Both the position numbers and the translations under genes were made by a program. Shown one piece after another: positions 25,303-34,223 of a DNA stretch of 64,000 bases (position 1 is its first letter; each line of letters starts with the position of its first letter). Source of the stretch: Pseudomonas sp. P7548 (GTDB taxonomy: Bacteria; Pseudomonadota; Gammaproteobacteria; Pseudomonadales; Pseudomonadaceae); the NCBI RefSeq assembly GCF_013386585.1, contig NZ_JACARO010000005.1:480-64479 (forward strand). The letters are read 5' to 3'. The notes below the pieces were generated by a model. The model made no database searches, was not told the DNA's origin, and was given only the letters and a program-made list of their open reading frames with translations.

Positions 25303-26937
25303 ATGGATCAACAGAATCAGAGCTACAGCCGTGGCTCTCAGGACAAGACCTTGCTGGCCATGACGATTGGCCAGGCGTTCGATCGCACCGTTGCGCAATT
25401 TCCCGAGGGCGAGGCCCTGGTAGTGCGCCATCAACAATGTCGCTACACCTGGCGGCAACTGGCCGACGCCGTTGACCTGCACGCCCGTGCCTTCCTGGCC
25501 CTGGGTATGCAGACCGGTGATCGGCTGGGCATCTGGGCGCCCAACTGCGCCGAGTGGTGCATCAGCCAGATCGCCAGCGCCAAGCTCGGGGTGATTCTGG
25601 TCAACATCAACCCGGCGTACCGCAGTACTGAACTGGACTACGTGCTCAAGCAGTCGGGCTGCCGGTGGCTGGTGTGCGCCGGTTCGTTCAAGACCTCCGA
25701 CTACCACGCCATGCTGCAGGCACTGAAACCGGACCTGCTTGGCATCATCAGCCTGGACCCCAACCCGCCCGAAGGCTTCATGCCCTGGTCGCAGCTGGCG
25801 GCGCTCGGGGCAGGCGTCCCGCCCCAGCAACTGCACACGCGCCAGGCCAGCCTGCACTTCGATCAGCCCGTCAACATCCAGTACACCTCCGGCACCACCG
25901 GCTTTCCCAAGGGTGCCACCCTCAGCCATCACAACATCCTCAACAACGGCTACATGGTCGGTGAAAGCCTGGGCCTGACCGCCCAGGATCGCCTGGTGAT
26001 CCCGGTGCCGCTGTATCACTGCTTCGGCATGGTGATGGGTAACCTGGGCTGCATCACCCACGGCACCACCATGATCTACCCCAATGACGGCTTCGACCCA
26101 TTGCTCACGCTCAGCGCCGTCGCCGAAGAGCGCGCCACCGGCCTGTACGGCGTGCCCACCATGTTCATCGCGATGCTCGACCACCCGCGCCGGGGCGAGT
26201 TGGACCTGGCCACCCTGCGTACCGGCATCATGGCCGGCGCCACCTGCCCCATCGAGGTGATGCGCCGGGTCATCAGCGAGTTGCACATGGCTGAGGTGCA
26301 GATCGCCTACGGCATGACCGAAACCAGCCCGGTGTCCCTGCAGACCGGTGCCAACGACGACGTGGAGCGACGCGTCACCACCGTCGGCCGCACACAGCCC
26401 CAACTGGAAAACAAAATCATCGACGCACAGGGCAACACGGTTGCGCGCGGTGAAATCGGCGAATTGTGCACCCGTGGCTACAGCGTAATGCTCGGCTACT
26501 GGAACAACCCCGACGGCACGCGTGAGGCCATCGACACGGCCGGCTGGATGCACACCGGCGACCTGGCGACCATGGACGAGCACGGCTATGTGTGCATCGC
26601 CGGGCGCAACAAGGACATGATCATCCGGGGCGGCGAGAACGTGTACCCGCGTGAGCTGGAGGAGTTTTTCTTCACCCATCCTGCGGTGGCGGATGTGCAG
26701 GTCATCGGCATTCCGGATGAGCGTTATGGCGAAGAGATCGTCGCCTGGATCAAGTTCCACCCTGGCCATGTGGCCAACGAACTGGAATTGCAGACCTGGT
26801 GCAAGGGCCGCATCGCGCACTTCAAGACGCCCAGGCATTTCAAGTTCGTGGATGAGTTCCCCATGACGGTCACGGGCAAGATCCAGAAATTCCGCATGCG
26901 CGAGATTTCGATTGAGGAGCTGCGTGACGACTGCTGA
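25303..26937 (+). CDS. AMP-binding acyl-CoA synthetase linked to the liu pathway
   Basis: 544-residue ANL-superfamily ligase that activates a carboxylic acid with ATP and CoA. The AMP-binding motif is [20 protein letters not shown], followed by [51 protein letters not shown] and the catalytic lysine region [19 protein letters not shown] 25303 ([16 protein letters not shown]) follows ACAGGGG; the frame is open upstream but reads through the LiuR boxes. Position and shared operators suggest a short or branched-chain acid such as isovalerate or a methyl-branched fatty acid; the substrate is inferred. Confidence 0.9.
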   Translation: MDQQNQSYSRGSQDKTLLAMTIGQAFDRTVAQFPEGEALVVRHQQCRYTWRQLADAVDLHARAFLALGMQTGDRLGIWAPNCAEWCISQIASAKLGVILVNINPAYRSTELDYVLKQSGCRWLVCAGSFKTSDYHAMLQALKPDLLGIISLDPNPPEGFMPWSQLAALGAGVPPQQLHTRQASLHFDQPVNIQYTSGTTGFPKGATLSHHNILNNGYMVGESLGLTAQDRLVIPVPLYHCFGMVMGNLGCITHGTTMIYPNDGFDPLLTLSAVAEERATGLYGVPTMFIAMLDHPRRGELDLATLRTGIMAGATCPIEVMRRVISELHMAEVQIAYGMTETSPVSLQTGANDDVERRVTTVGRTQPQLENKIIDAQGNTVARGEIGELCTRGYSVMLGYWNNPDGTREAIDTAGWMHTGDLATMDEHGYVCIAGRNKDMIIRGGENVYPRELEEFFFTHPAVADVQVIGIPDERYGEEIVAWIKFHPGHVANELELQTWCKGRIAHFKTPRHFKFVDEFPMTVTGKIQKFRMREISIEELRDDC

Positions 26938-26981
26938 ATCGCGGTACATGTCTACTGCTGCGTGATGAAGGGCAGTGCCTA

Positions 26982-27005
26982 AAGTGGCGCATTCTTTCGC
27001 CACTT
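26982..27005 (+). promoter_or_regulatory. Hairpin directly before the ribosome site of the NEL effector
   Basis: Perfect eight-base stem AAGTGGCG/CGCCACTT with loop CATTCTTT. Its 3' arm ends at 27005 and the Shine-Dalgarno GAAGG is 27006-27010. There is no T tract after it, so it is not a classic terminator. Confidence 0.5.
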
Positions 27006-27018
27006 GAAGGCCATGGCT

Positions 27019-30000
27019 ATGACCAGTACCCCTATTGACCCTCCCACGCGTCCGGTTGCAAGCGAGACCAGCCCTCACGGCCGCGTGATACAGGACAACA
27101 CCCCCGCCTGGTACACGGACGCGCTGGATGAGCGCAAAACCGAATTGGCCTCATTGCAGTTGAGCATCCCGGACTGGTACACAAATGCCTCAACGGATGC
27201 GAAAGACCGTATGAGGGTGATCCATCAGCGCAGCCGGTACTCCTTGAATCAACTCGACCAGATGTTCAGGCCATTGAAAGGGCCGGCCGAGTATGCCGAA
27301 CCGTTGTTGGTGGCTGCGATTGAAAAGAAATTCGGGGAGCGCCTGGACGTCAGACAAGTATTTTTCGCCCGCAAGATGGAGCAGAAAGTATGCGAAACCG
27401 ATCCCCGAGAGGTCTCGACCCGCCAGGTCAGCGAGTTGGCACCGCAATTCTATTTCTACCGGGGGATCAGCTTGCTGGGGGCTGCGCTGAACAATTTCAC
27501 CCAAGAGGAAGCGAGTGAGCCGGTCTGTGCAGATTGTCACCTGGTCACCCTTTACGACTTTTCCCGCGCTTCACGCACCAGGCTTCCTGCTCCAGGCAAC
27601 GTCCAATCGGTCAGGCTGAGTATCAAGGCGTATGAATTCGCCACACTGTGCAGGGAACTGGATCTGGGCAGCTCGTACAGCGAGTATGTACGAAGCTTCA
27701 TCAATAGCCGGATACGTATCACCAGCACGGAAGCGGGCATCGGCAAGCTGTACAGCACGTTGATCCTCAGCCACCGGCATCAGTTGGAGTTGGCGGCAGA
27801 GATTGCCTTGATGAAAGGTGATATCCAGCCCGATGGCCACCAATTGATCATCGATCTTCTGCGAAGCCAGTCACAGGTGAAATGGGCGGGTGAGGAGGTC
27901 AAGTTTTCACCGTTTCGGTTATTTGCGTTCGACATCGAAAACATCCTGATCATCGGTCCGGTTGCATGGCGGGCGAACCTGAGGAATGCCGAATTGGTCT
28001 CCCGGCCATGCATTGTCTACATCCCGGGGGACCCCCAGCATCCCCTCAAGTCATATGACAATATTGCCGCGTTTACCGACCACCTGACGACGCGTCTGTG
28101 TCAGGTCCAATACCGCACTTTCTTCAGCCAGTTCGTGCCGCTTTCCAGCCAGGATGCATTCTTCACTCGGCTCAAGGCCTTTCTGGATCCGGAGGCCCGT
28201 CACGCCGACGATGGGGACTTTGCGCCCGCCCAAAAGGGGCGGGTCAACCGGCATGGTAGCTACGCCTCTTCATGGCGTGATGTGTGGGCAGACTGCGCGG
28301 TAAGGCGCATGCAACTGACCGTGGAAAATGCTCGCGCCAGTGTGGTGCCTACCCGGGATGTGGATGAGCGTGTCTACAACGCCTGGTTGTGGTCGTTCGG
28401 CAGTCGTGCGCTGGACATTCTCAATCTTGCCTCGTTCGTGGTGCCTTTCCTGGGGGAGGCGATGCTGATCGTCGCCGCCGTGCAGATGACCTACGAGCTA
28501 GGCGAAGGCATTGAAGCCTGGTCACAAGACGAAACCAAAACCGCCTGGGCACACTTTTCGGCGGTGGCGCTCAACCTGGCGGGGCTGGCCGTGCCACACG
28601 GGCTGATGGCAGCCAAAGATGCCCCTTTCATCAAGCGCCTGGTGCATGTGGAATTCGGTGGACGCAAGCGCTTGTATGCATTCGACCCCGCACACTACCT
28701 GCACCGGATAACGCTGCCTGAGGGGCAACGACCCGATACCCAGGGCCTGTATCGTCATGAAGGCGAGCTGTATTTGTCAGCAGGCGGGGGCAATCATTAC
28801 AAGGTCCGGGCCAGCGGCGAGCCCAATGAATTCAGATTTCTGCACCCCGATGGCGATTCACGTTATGCACCACGCGCTCGACACAACGGGGAAGGGGCCT
28901 GGGTGCACGAGTTCGAGCAGCCTTTGACATGGGATCGCAAGACTCTGTTACGGCGCATTGGCCATTCGGTCGATCACTTGAGCGATAACCAATTGGAACT
29001 CGCCAGGGCGTTCAGTGGTGTGTCGGATGATGAGTTGCGAAGTGTGTTCATCGATCATCACGCGCCCGCGCCTCTGTTCAAAGACATGCTTCGACGATTT
29101 GAGTGCGACAACAAATACCAAAGGGTTATCGACCAGCTAAAGCACCCGGACCCTGTGGTTTTTGGTCGGATCGACTGGCGGATGCAAGTGCAGTTCTTGA
29201 TGGAAGGCGGCCTGTGGCCCGAGTCGCGGGTATTGGTAGCGTTGGACGCAGAGGGGCATCAGGTATGGCGCTCAGCCGTCCCGAAGGACTCCACTCAAGT
29301 TGTTGAGCTGACGCACGAACAACTCGACAGTGGTCTGCTGTTCCGGTCCTTTGTCCAGCAATTGACGGAGCCTGAAATGCGTCAGTTGTTGGGTGAGGAT
29401 CTGATGACAGAGCGAGAAGTTAGCGAACTTTACCTGCGTACCCGAGACGTTTCAGATGATGATTCGGTTGCGCGTTCCCAGACGCGGGAAGATGAAAGCG
29501 CCGACCCGTTGAGGCAGCACTTACGCAGGCCGCATGCAAGGTTCGTGAGGTATCGAGACCGTTTGCTGAGCGCGGCCAATAGCAACAGAAGCCGGCTGGT
29601 CAAGCGCGAGTTATCAGGGGGTGATGTGTCTAACGACGCCAACATTCAACTGATACAGCGCGACTTTCCTGGCTTGCCTAAATGGGTAGCCGAAGAAATT
29701 GTGGCCCACGCCAACGCTCGGGAGCTGGCTCGCATGAAGTCTGCGTCGCGCTTGCCGCAGCGGTTGGCCGAGGAGGCGCGCGTGTACCTGCAGAAGGCGC
29801 GGGTCATGCGGGCGCAGGCTGATCTTCTATTCGACAATCAACTCACATTGGACGGTGTGCACTTGGCATTGCACAAGATGGCGTCTATTCCCGGGCTGCT
29901 CAAAGAGACGTGCATCGAGCTTCGCGCGGGCACCTACGATGGCGCTTTGCTGGACAAAGTGGGTGATGTCGGAGGCGCTCGACAGCTTCGTCTTATTCAG

Positions 30001-32181
30001 ACCGATTTGACGGAATGGAAGCTCTGCAGCAGCTCGGAAAAAGTCGAGTACTGGCGCCGCGATAAGGACGCCTTCTTCAACGCCCTGTGGATGGCGAGCA
30101 GTGGCGAGTTCACCGGTTGGTCGGTCTTCAACGCGGCTGCGCAACGGTTGAAGAGGCAACTGGCGGAACAGCCTCTGAGTGAGTTGCAAAGCCGGCAAGC
30201 GCTTGGCATGCAAGTGATCAAGCCCGGTTTCAAATCACCCATGCGCCTGGCTGACGGACGCGTGGGCTATCCGCTCAGCCCATTGGGCGGCGCTACTGAG
30301 CGTCCCCGGGTGTGCTGGATGAAAGCGATGTCGCTCTATCCGTCAAGGTCCATGCAAGAGGTCGAGACGATGCTCGGCCTTGAGGGGGTTGATGACAGTA
30401 TGCTCCTGGCGAAGCTGACCCAACTTGAAGAAGAGTTTGCCGCATTGGATCAAGCGCTGGTCAGTTGGCAGCAAGAAGGAGGGGCGGGCTACGCAAGCGC
30501 CAGGCGCAGAGTGACGGGGACCATCAAGGCAGCCTGGCGCAGAACGGGTGCACAGGCATTGGCAGGGGACCAGACACCGATCGGCTATGTGCTGGATCTT
30601 TCGGATGAAAGCGTGGGCGAGTTGCCGGCGCTCAACGCCAACATGGATCACGTGGGGCACCTGGTTCTGCGTCGAATGGCGCTATCGGATGCCTCACAGC
30701 CGTTCCTGCGTGCCTTTGGCGGTTTGCGCTGGCTGAACATGAGTGATAACAACCTGACGCAACTGCCGGAGTTCGCCAACGCAGGTGCCGGGCTGACAAA
30801 GCTCAATCTGAGCAGCAATGACATTCAGCTGACCGAACACAGCCGCCTGCGCCTGGAAGGGATGCAGAGCCTGAAGATTCTCAAGCTTGGCGGCAATCGC
30901 CGCTTGGGCTGGCGGGCGGATTTGCGCAGGCTGCGAAATCTCAACCAGCTTTATCTGCCAGACACCGGCACCACTGCATTTCCTGCAGGCGCCGAACAAT
31001 TGCCTAACCTGGCCCGCATTGATCTGCATTCAAACCAGATCACCACGTTGCCTGAATACGCGTACCAGCATCTGGAACGTATCAATGTGCATGACAATCC
31101 CTTGTCGGCGGCCACGCTCGCCCGGCTGGATCAGCGTTTTAACCCGGTGCAGTGGGATGAGCACACCTCCGTGGACGAAGCACGGGGCTTATGGCTGGAG
31201 GGGGTGTCTGCGGACCAACGGGCACGGCGCGGTGAAGTGTGGGATGAACTGCGGGGTAGCCCCGAATCGGCCGCTTTTTTTGCAGTGGTGGCTGACATCA
31301 CCCGCAGCGCCGAGTACGTCAGCGAAGTGACTCGCCCAGTACTGGCTGAGCGGGTGTGGGACATGCTGACGGCGACCAGTGAAAATCAGGCTATTCGCGA
31401 AGCGTTATTTACCGCCGCCGATGATCGGGTGACCTGTGGTGATGGCAGTTCGGTCGAGTTCATGAACCTTGAAAGTGAGCTGATGGGGGCGAGGGCCGTT
31501 GAACTGGCAGAAACGGACAATGCCGAAGGCGCGCTGATCGCCACCGCCAGGCAGCTGTTTCGTTTAGCGCTGGTCGACGCCATTGCCCTACGCGATGTTG
31601 CGGCAAGAGGGCCGGGGTTTACCGAGCAGGTTGAAGTCGTATTGGCTTATCGAACGCGGCTTGCCGCCCCTCTGGAACTGCCGGTCAAATCCCAGGGTAT
31701 GTTGTTTCCCCAACAGGCCAACGTGGCCCAGGCGACGCTCGATGCGGCGTGTGAGCAGGTACTCCGGGATGAGCGCAACCCTGAGCTTGAGGAAGAATTT
31801 TTTGTCGGGCGCACGTTCTGGGAGAAGCACCTGCGTACCCGTTACTCGCAAGCGCTGAGCGCGCTGATGGCACCTGAACTTGGTGTAATTGATGAGAAAA
31901 GTGCGGCTTTGTTCGAACTCTCGGACTTGCAAGGTCAGCCGGACGCAGGAGAGGGAAAGGAATGGCAGGCTAGGCACGGTGCGGCCGCGGACCACCTGGC
32001 GGGACTGTTGGGTAAACGCAGGGATGAAATCCTGGTGAACGGCTCGATGCAAAGCGCATTTTATGAGCGAGAGCTCAACAGCTTGGGCGCTGAGCGCCAC
32101 CTGTTGGAGCAGCGAGCCTTGAAAACCTTGACGCGCAGGGTACTGAACAACTTCGCAGCCACGACCGGGACATCCCTCTGA
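27019..32181 (+). CDS. giant dermonecrotic-toxin-like / LRR / NEL-type E3 ubiquitin ligase effector
   Basis: 1720-residue protein. The N-terminal third resembles the dermonecrotic-toxin N-terminal family common in Pseudomonas (DUF6543): a repeated WYTDA/WYTNA motif near residues 30-55, QLDQMFRPLKGPAEYAEPLL, and hydrophobic stretches about 455-530 (FVVPFLGEAMLIVAAVQMTY). Leucine-rich repeats lie about 1190-1370 (LRWLNMSDNNLTQLPEF, LTKLNLSSNDIQL). The C-terminal domain looks like NEL, with candidate catalytic Cys1473 in DDRVTCGDGSS (CxD motif). Such proteins are host-directed ubiquitin ligases in Shigella and Salmonella. No signal peptide; no secretion genes nearby. ATG 27019 has GAAGG eight bases upstream. 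It interrupts the liu locus. Confidence 0.82.
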   Translation: MTSTPIDPPTRPVASETSPHGRVIQDNTPAWYTDALDERKTELASLQLSIPDWYTNASTDAKDRMRVIHQRSRYSLNQLDQMFRPLKGPAEYAEPLLVAAIEKKFGERLDVRQVFFARKMEQKVCETDPREVSTRQVSELAPQFYFYRGISLLGAALNNFTQEEASEPVCADCHLVTLYDFSRASRTRLPAPGNVQSVRLSIKAYEFATLCRELDLGSSYSEYVRSFINSRIRITSTEAGIGKLYSTLILSHRHQLELAAEIALMKGDIQPDGHQLIIDLLRSQSQVKWAGEEVKFSPFRLFAFDIENILIIGPVAWRANLRNAELVSRPCIVYIPGDPQHPLKSYDNIAAFTDHLTTRLCQVQYRTFFSQFVPLSSQDAFFTRLKAFLDPEARHADDGDFAPAQKGRVNRHGSYASSWRDVWADCAVRRMQLTVENARASVVPTRDVDERVYNAWLWSFGSRALDILNLASFVVPFLGEAMLIVAAVQMTYELGEGIEAWSQDETKTAWAHFSAVALNLAGLAVPHGLMAAKDAPFIKRLVHVEFGGRKRLYAFDPAHYLHRITLPEGQRPDTQGLYRHEGELYLSAGGGNHYKVRASGEPNEFRFLHPDGDSRYAPRARHNGEGAWVHEFEQPLTWDRKTLLRRIGHSVDHLSDNQLELARAFSGVSDDELRSVFIDHHAPAPLFKDMLRRFECDNKYQRVIDQLKHPDPVVFGRIDWRMQVQFLMEGGLWPESRVLVALDAEGHQVWRSAVPKDSTQVVELTHEQLDSGLLFRSFVQQLTEPEMRQLLGEDLMTEREVSELYLRTRDVSDDDSVARSQTREDESADPLRQHLRRPHARFVRYRDRLLSAANSNRSRLVKRELSGGDVSNDANIQLIQRDFPGLPKWVAEEIVAHANARELARMKSASRLPQRLAEEARVYLQKARVMRAQADLLFDNQLTLDGVHLALHKMASIPGLLKETCIELRAGTYDGALLDKVGDVGGARQLRLIQTDLTEWKLCSSSEKVEYWRRDKDAFFNALWMASSGEFTGWSVFNAAAQRLKRQLAEQPLSELQSRQALGMQVIKPGFKSPMRLADGRVGYPLSPLGGATERPRVCWMKAMSLYPSRSMQEVETMLGLEGVDDSMLLAKLTQLEEEFAALDQALVSWQQEGGAGYASARRRVTGTIKAAWRRTGAQALAGDQTPIGYVLDLSDESVGELPALNANMDHVGHLVLRRMALSDASQPFLRAFGGLRWLNMSDNNLTQLPEFANAGAGLTKLNLSSNDIQLTEHSRLRLEGMQSLKILKLGGNRRLGWRADLRRLRNLNQLYLPDTGTTAFPAGAEQLPNLARIDLHSNQITTLPEYAYQHLERINVHDNPLSAATLARLDQRFNPVQWDEHTSVDEARGLWLEGVSADQRARRGEVWDELRGSPESAAFFAVVADITRSAEYVSEVTRPVLAERVWDMLTATSENQAIREALFTAADDRVTCGDGSSVEFMNLESELMGARAVELAETDNAEGALIATARQLFRLALVDAIALRDVAARGPGFTEQVEVVLAYRTRLAAPLELPVKSQGMLFPQQANVAQATLDAACEQVLRDERNPELEEEFFVGRTFWEKHLRTRYSQALSALMAPELGVIDEKSAALFELSDLQGQPDAGEGKEWQARHGAAADHLAGLLGKRRDEILVNGSMQSAFYERELNSLGAERHLLEQRALKTLTRRVLNNFAATTGTSL

Positions 32182-32201
32182 ATCAAAGGGCCAGACAGCA
32201 C

Positions 32202-32225
32202 AAAGGGGACCCGAAGGTCCCCTTT
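32202..32225 (+). terminator. Terminator of the NEL effector gene
   Basis: Perfect ten-base stem AAAGGGGACC/GGTCCCCTTT with loop CGAA, 20 bases after the stop, followed by AATTTGT. Confidence 0.85.
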
Positions 32226-32730
32226 AATTTGTCGTTGCGTGCTCTTTTTTTATTATTGAGGGGCGGCCTATTGTTGTTTTTGGCAGCCGTGACCCTTTAC
32301 CGCTGTTTTGGGCGACCCCCATCCGGGGTCAAGAGCAAACGTATTTTTTTGAGCGCTGATCTGCTTCTTCGCACGCGATCCAACCAGTGGGTAGCTACCT
32401 TGAGGTAGTTTTGTTCTTCTCTAACCGGTTGCGGGTTTCGGCACGCCGTACCCTGCGAAGCACATCTTCTCCAAAAAAATCTGTTAGCTGCGTCTCTGCC
32501 GTGTTGTTCTTGTTATGTCAGAGTCGTTTCGTCTTATTTTTATTAGGTTTGGCGCTTTTTATTCTTGTTATGCCATAGAGATAGCAGAAGCCGTGCCAAC
32601 TTTTAAAAGTCCTTTAAAATCAATGGTTTGATTTTTGTGTAAGGTTTGGCCTACGGCAAATGCGACAAAATATGTTCCCGTGTTACTCGTTATGTAAGCC
32701 GGCGGTAACACATTGTCACGGCTAAGGGAC
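32226..32730. other. AT-rich stretch without a convincing gene
   Basis: About 500 bases clearly poorer in GC than the flanks. Only short frames with no family resemblance occur (for example 32387-32578 on the plus strand). It holds a small inverted repeat GACCCC/GGGGTC at 32314-32330 and T-rich tracts such as 32343-32349. It may be a scar of the insertion of the effector gene or a silencer-protein binding region; nothing more can be supported. Confidence 0.6.
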
Positions 32731-33630
32731 TCAACTGGCGTTACGCGCCTTGGCCACGCGTGACCCCGTCGGCCGGCCCAGCACAGTGCTGATCTGTTGG
32801 CCCGCGTCAATCAAGGCCTGCAGGTCGATACCCGTCTCGATACCCAGGCCGTCGAGCAGGTACACCACGTCTTCGGTGGCGACGTTACCGCTGGCGCCCT
32901 TGGCGTAGGGGCAGCCGCCGAGGCCTGCAATAGAGCTGTCGAACACGCTGATGCCTTCCAGCAGGCTGGCGTAGATATTGGCGATGGCCTGGCCATAGGT
33001 GTCATGGAAGTGACCGGCCAGCTTGTCCCTGGGCACCTGTGCACCCACCGCCTCGAACAGGCTGCGCGTGGCGCCCGCCGTGCCGGTGCCGATGGTGTCG
33101 CCCAGTGAAACCTCATAGCAGCCCATGGCGTACAGCTCCCGGGCGACCGCCGCCACTTGCTGCGGCGCGACCTGGCCTTCGTAAGGGCAACCCAACACAC
33201 AGGACACATACCCACGCACGCTGATGCCGTGCTGTTTGGCGGCCGCCATGATTGGCGCAAAGCGCTCCAGGCTTTCACTGATGGAACAGTTGATGTTGCG
33301 CTGGGAAAACGCCTCGGAGGCTGCCGCAAACACGGCCACTTCCTTTACTCCAGCCGCCAGCGCATCTTCAAAGCCGCGCAGGTTCGGTGCGAGGGCGCCG
33401 TAGGTCACCCCGGGCTTGCGCTGGATCTGTGCAAACACCTCGGCGGAGCCGGCCATCTGCGGCACCCACTTGGGCGATACAAAGCTGCCGACTTCGATGT
33501 AACCCAGGCCCGCCGCGCTGAGGGCGTCCACCAGCCGGACCTTGTCGGCCACGCTGATGGGCTGGGATTCGTTCTGCAAACCGTCGCGCGGGCCGACTTC
33601 AACCAGGCGCACATGGGAGGGGAGGGACAT
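32731..33630 (-). CDS. liuE: hydroxymethylglutaryl-CoA lyase
   Basis: 299-residue HMG-CoA lyase, which splits HMG-CoA into acetyl-CoA and acetoacetate, the last step of leucine breakdown. Active-site marks: VEVGPRDGLQNE at the N terminus, VSCVLGCPYEGQV, SLGDTIGTGT, HFHDTYGQA (metal-binding His) and GLGGCPYAKGASGNVATEDV with the signature Cys. ATG 33630 (MSLPSHVRLV) has AAGG upstream. It lies 16 bases after liuR on the same strand. In P. aeruginosa liuE follows liuD directly; here the effector gene and the synthetase lie between. Confidence 0.96.
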   Translation of the reverse strand: MSLPSHVRLVEVGPRDGLQNESQPISVADKVRLVDALSAAGLGYIEVGSFVSPKWVPQMAGSAEVFAQIQRKPGVTYGALAPNLRGFEDALAAGVKEVAVFAAASEAFSQRNINCSISESLERFAPIMAAAKQHGISVRGYVSCVLGCPYEGQVAPQQVAAVARELYAMGCYEVSLGDTIGTGTAGATRSLFEAVGAQVPRDKLAGHFHDTYGQAIANIYASLLEGISVFDSSIAGLGGCPYAKGASGNVATEDVVYLLDGLGIETGIDLQALIDAGQQISTVLGRPTGSRVAKARNAS

Positions 33631-33646
33631 GGCAGTTACCTTCTGA

Positions 33647-34039
33647 TCAATGGCCAACCTGGCTCATGGTGTGGGCCAGGGCCTGGGTGCAGCGCTCTTC
33701 GGCGGTATCCAGTTCCAGCTTCATCTGTTCGATGTCCAGCAGCTGTTGCTCCAGTTGTTCACGGCGCTCGGCGATCTTGGCCAGCATGCTGTTGAGCTGG
33801 ATGTGGTTGCCGCTGGTGGGGTCGTAGAGTTCGATCAGCTCGCGGCACTCGGCCAGCGAGAACCCGATGCGCTTGCCGCGCAGGATCAGCTTGAGGGTGA
33901 CCTTGTCCCGCGCCGAGTAGATGCGCTCCTGGCCCCGGCGCTCGGGGCTCAGCAGGCCTTGTTCTTCATAGAAACGGATGGCGCGGGTGGTGATGTCGAG
34001 CTCGCGGGCGAGGTCGGAGATGCTGTAGGTGGTGCTCAT
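33647..34039 (-). CDS. liuR: MerR-family regulator of the liu genes
   Basis: 130-residue MerR-type repressor. N-terminal helix-turn-helix YSISDLARELDITTRAIRFY then EEQGLLSPERRGQERIYSA, and a long dimerising coiled coil in the second half (AKIAERREQLEQQLLDIEQM). It controls branched-chain amino-acid breakdown in Pseudomonas and Shewanella. ATG 34039 (MSTTYSISDLARELD) is chosen over a TTG four codons upstream. A 22-base perfect palindrome with the LiuR core lies 40 bases upstream, so it is autoregulated, and related boxes precede liuA. Confidence 0.93.
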   Translation of the reverse strand: MSTTYSISDLARELDITTRAIRFYEEQGLLSPERRGQERIYSARDKVTLKLILRGKRIGFSLAECRELIELYDPTSGNHIQLNSMLAKIAERREQLEQQLLDIEQMKLELDTAEERCTQALAHTMSQVGH

Positions 34040-34078
34040 GGCGGCGCTCAAGAAGGTCTTGAGCGCTAGGCTAGTGTC

Positions 34079-34100
34079 TGCTTGACGTTAACGTCAAGCA
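34079..34100. promoter_or_regulatory. LiuR operator
   Basis: A 22-base perfect palindrome whose half is TGCTTGACGTT and whose core is TTGACGTTAACGTCAA, the LiuR consensus as I know it. It lies just before liuR. Confidence 0.82.
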
Positions 34101-34123
34101 AATCACTTTTGGATCAATTCACC

Positions 34124-34216
34124 TGTGGCGAGGGAGCTTGCTCCCGCTGGCCTGCGCAGCAGGCCTGTCTTTTGGGGTCGCTTCGCGCCCCAGCGGGAGC
34201 AAGCGCCCTCGCCACA
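34124..34216. repeat. Long inverted repeat, second copy of the GAGGGAGCTTGCTCCC class
   Basis: Outer arms TGTGGCGAGGGAGCTTGCTC and its complement (with one change, GCGCCCTC for GCTCCCTC), plus two inner hairpins (GGCCTGC/GCAGGCC and GGGGTCGCTTCGCGCCCC). Same design as 595-690. Confidence 0.85.
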
Positions 34217-34223
34217 AAAACGG

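Noticed and set aside
25267..27078. A 603-residue minus-strand frame
   Set aside because: It is the mirror of the acyl-CoA synthetase; the plus-strand frame has all the ligase motifs.
32387..32578. A 63-residue hydrophobic frame in the AT-rich stretch
   Set aside because: No ribosome site at proper distance and no recognisable family; AT-rich DNA readily gives such frames.
32568..32810. An 80-residue minus-strand frame entering the liuE end
   Set aside because: Its start lies within liuE in another frame and only its tail looks protein-like; not enough to support a gene.
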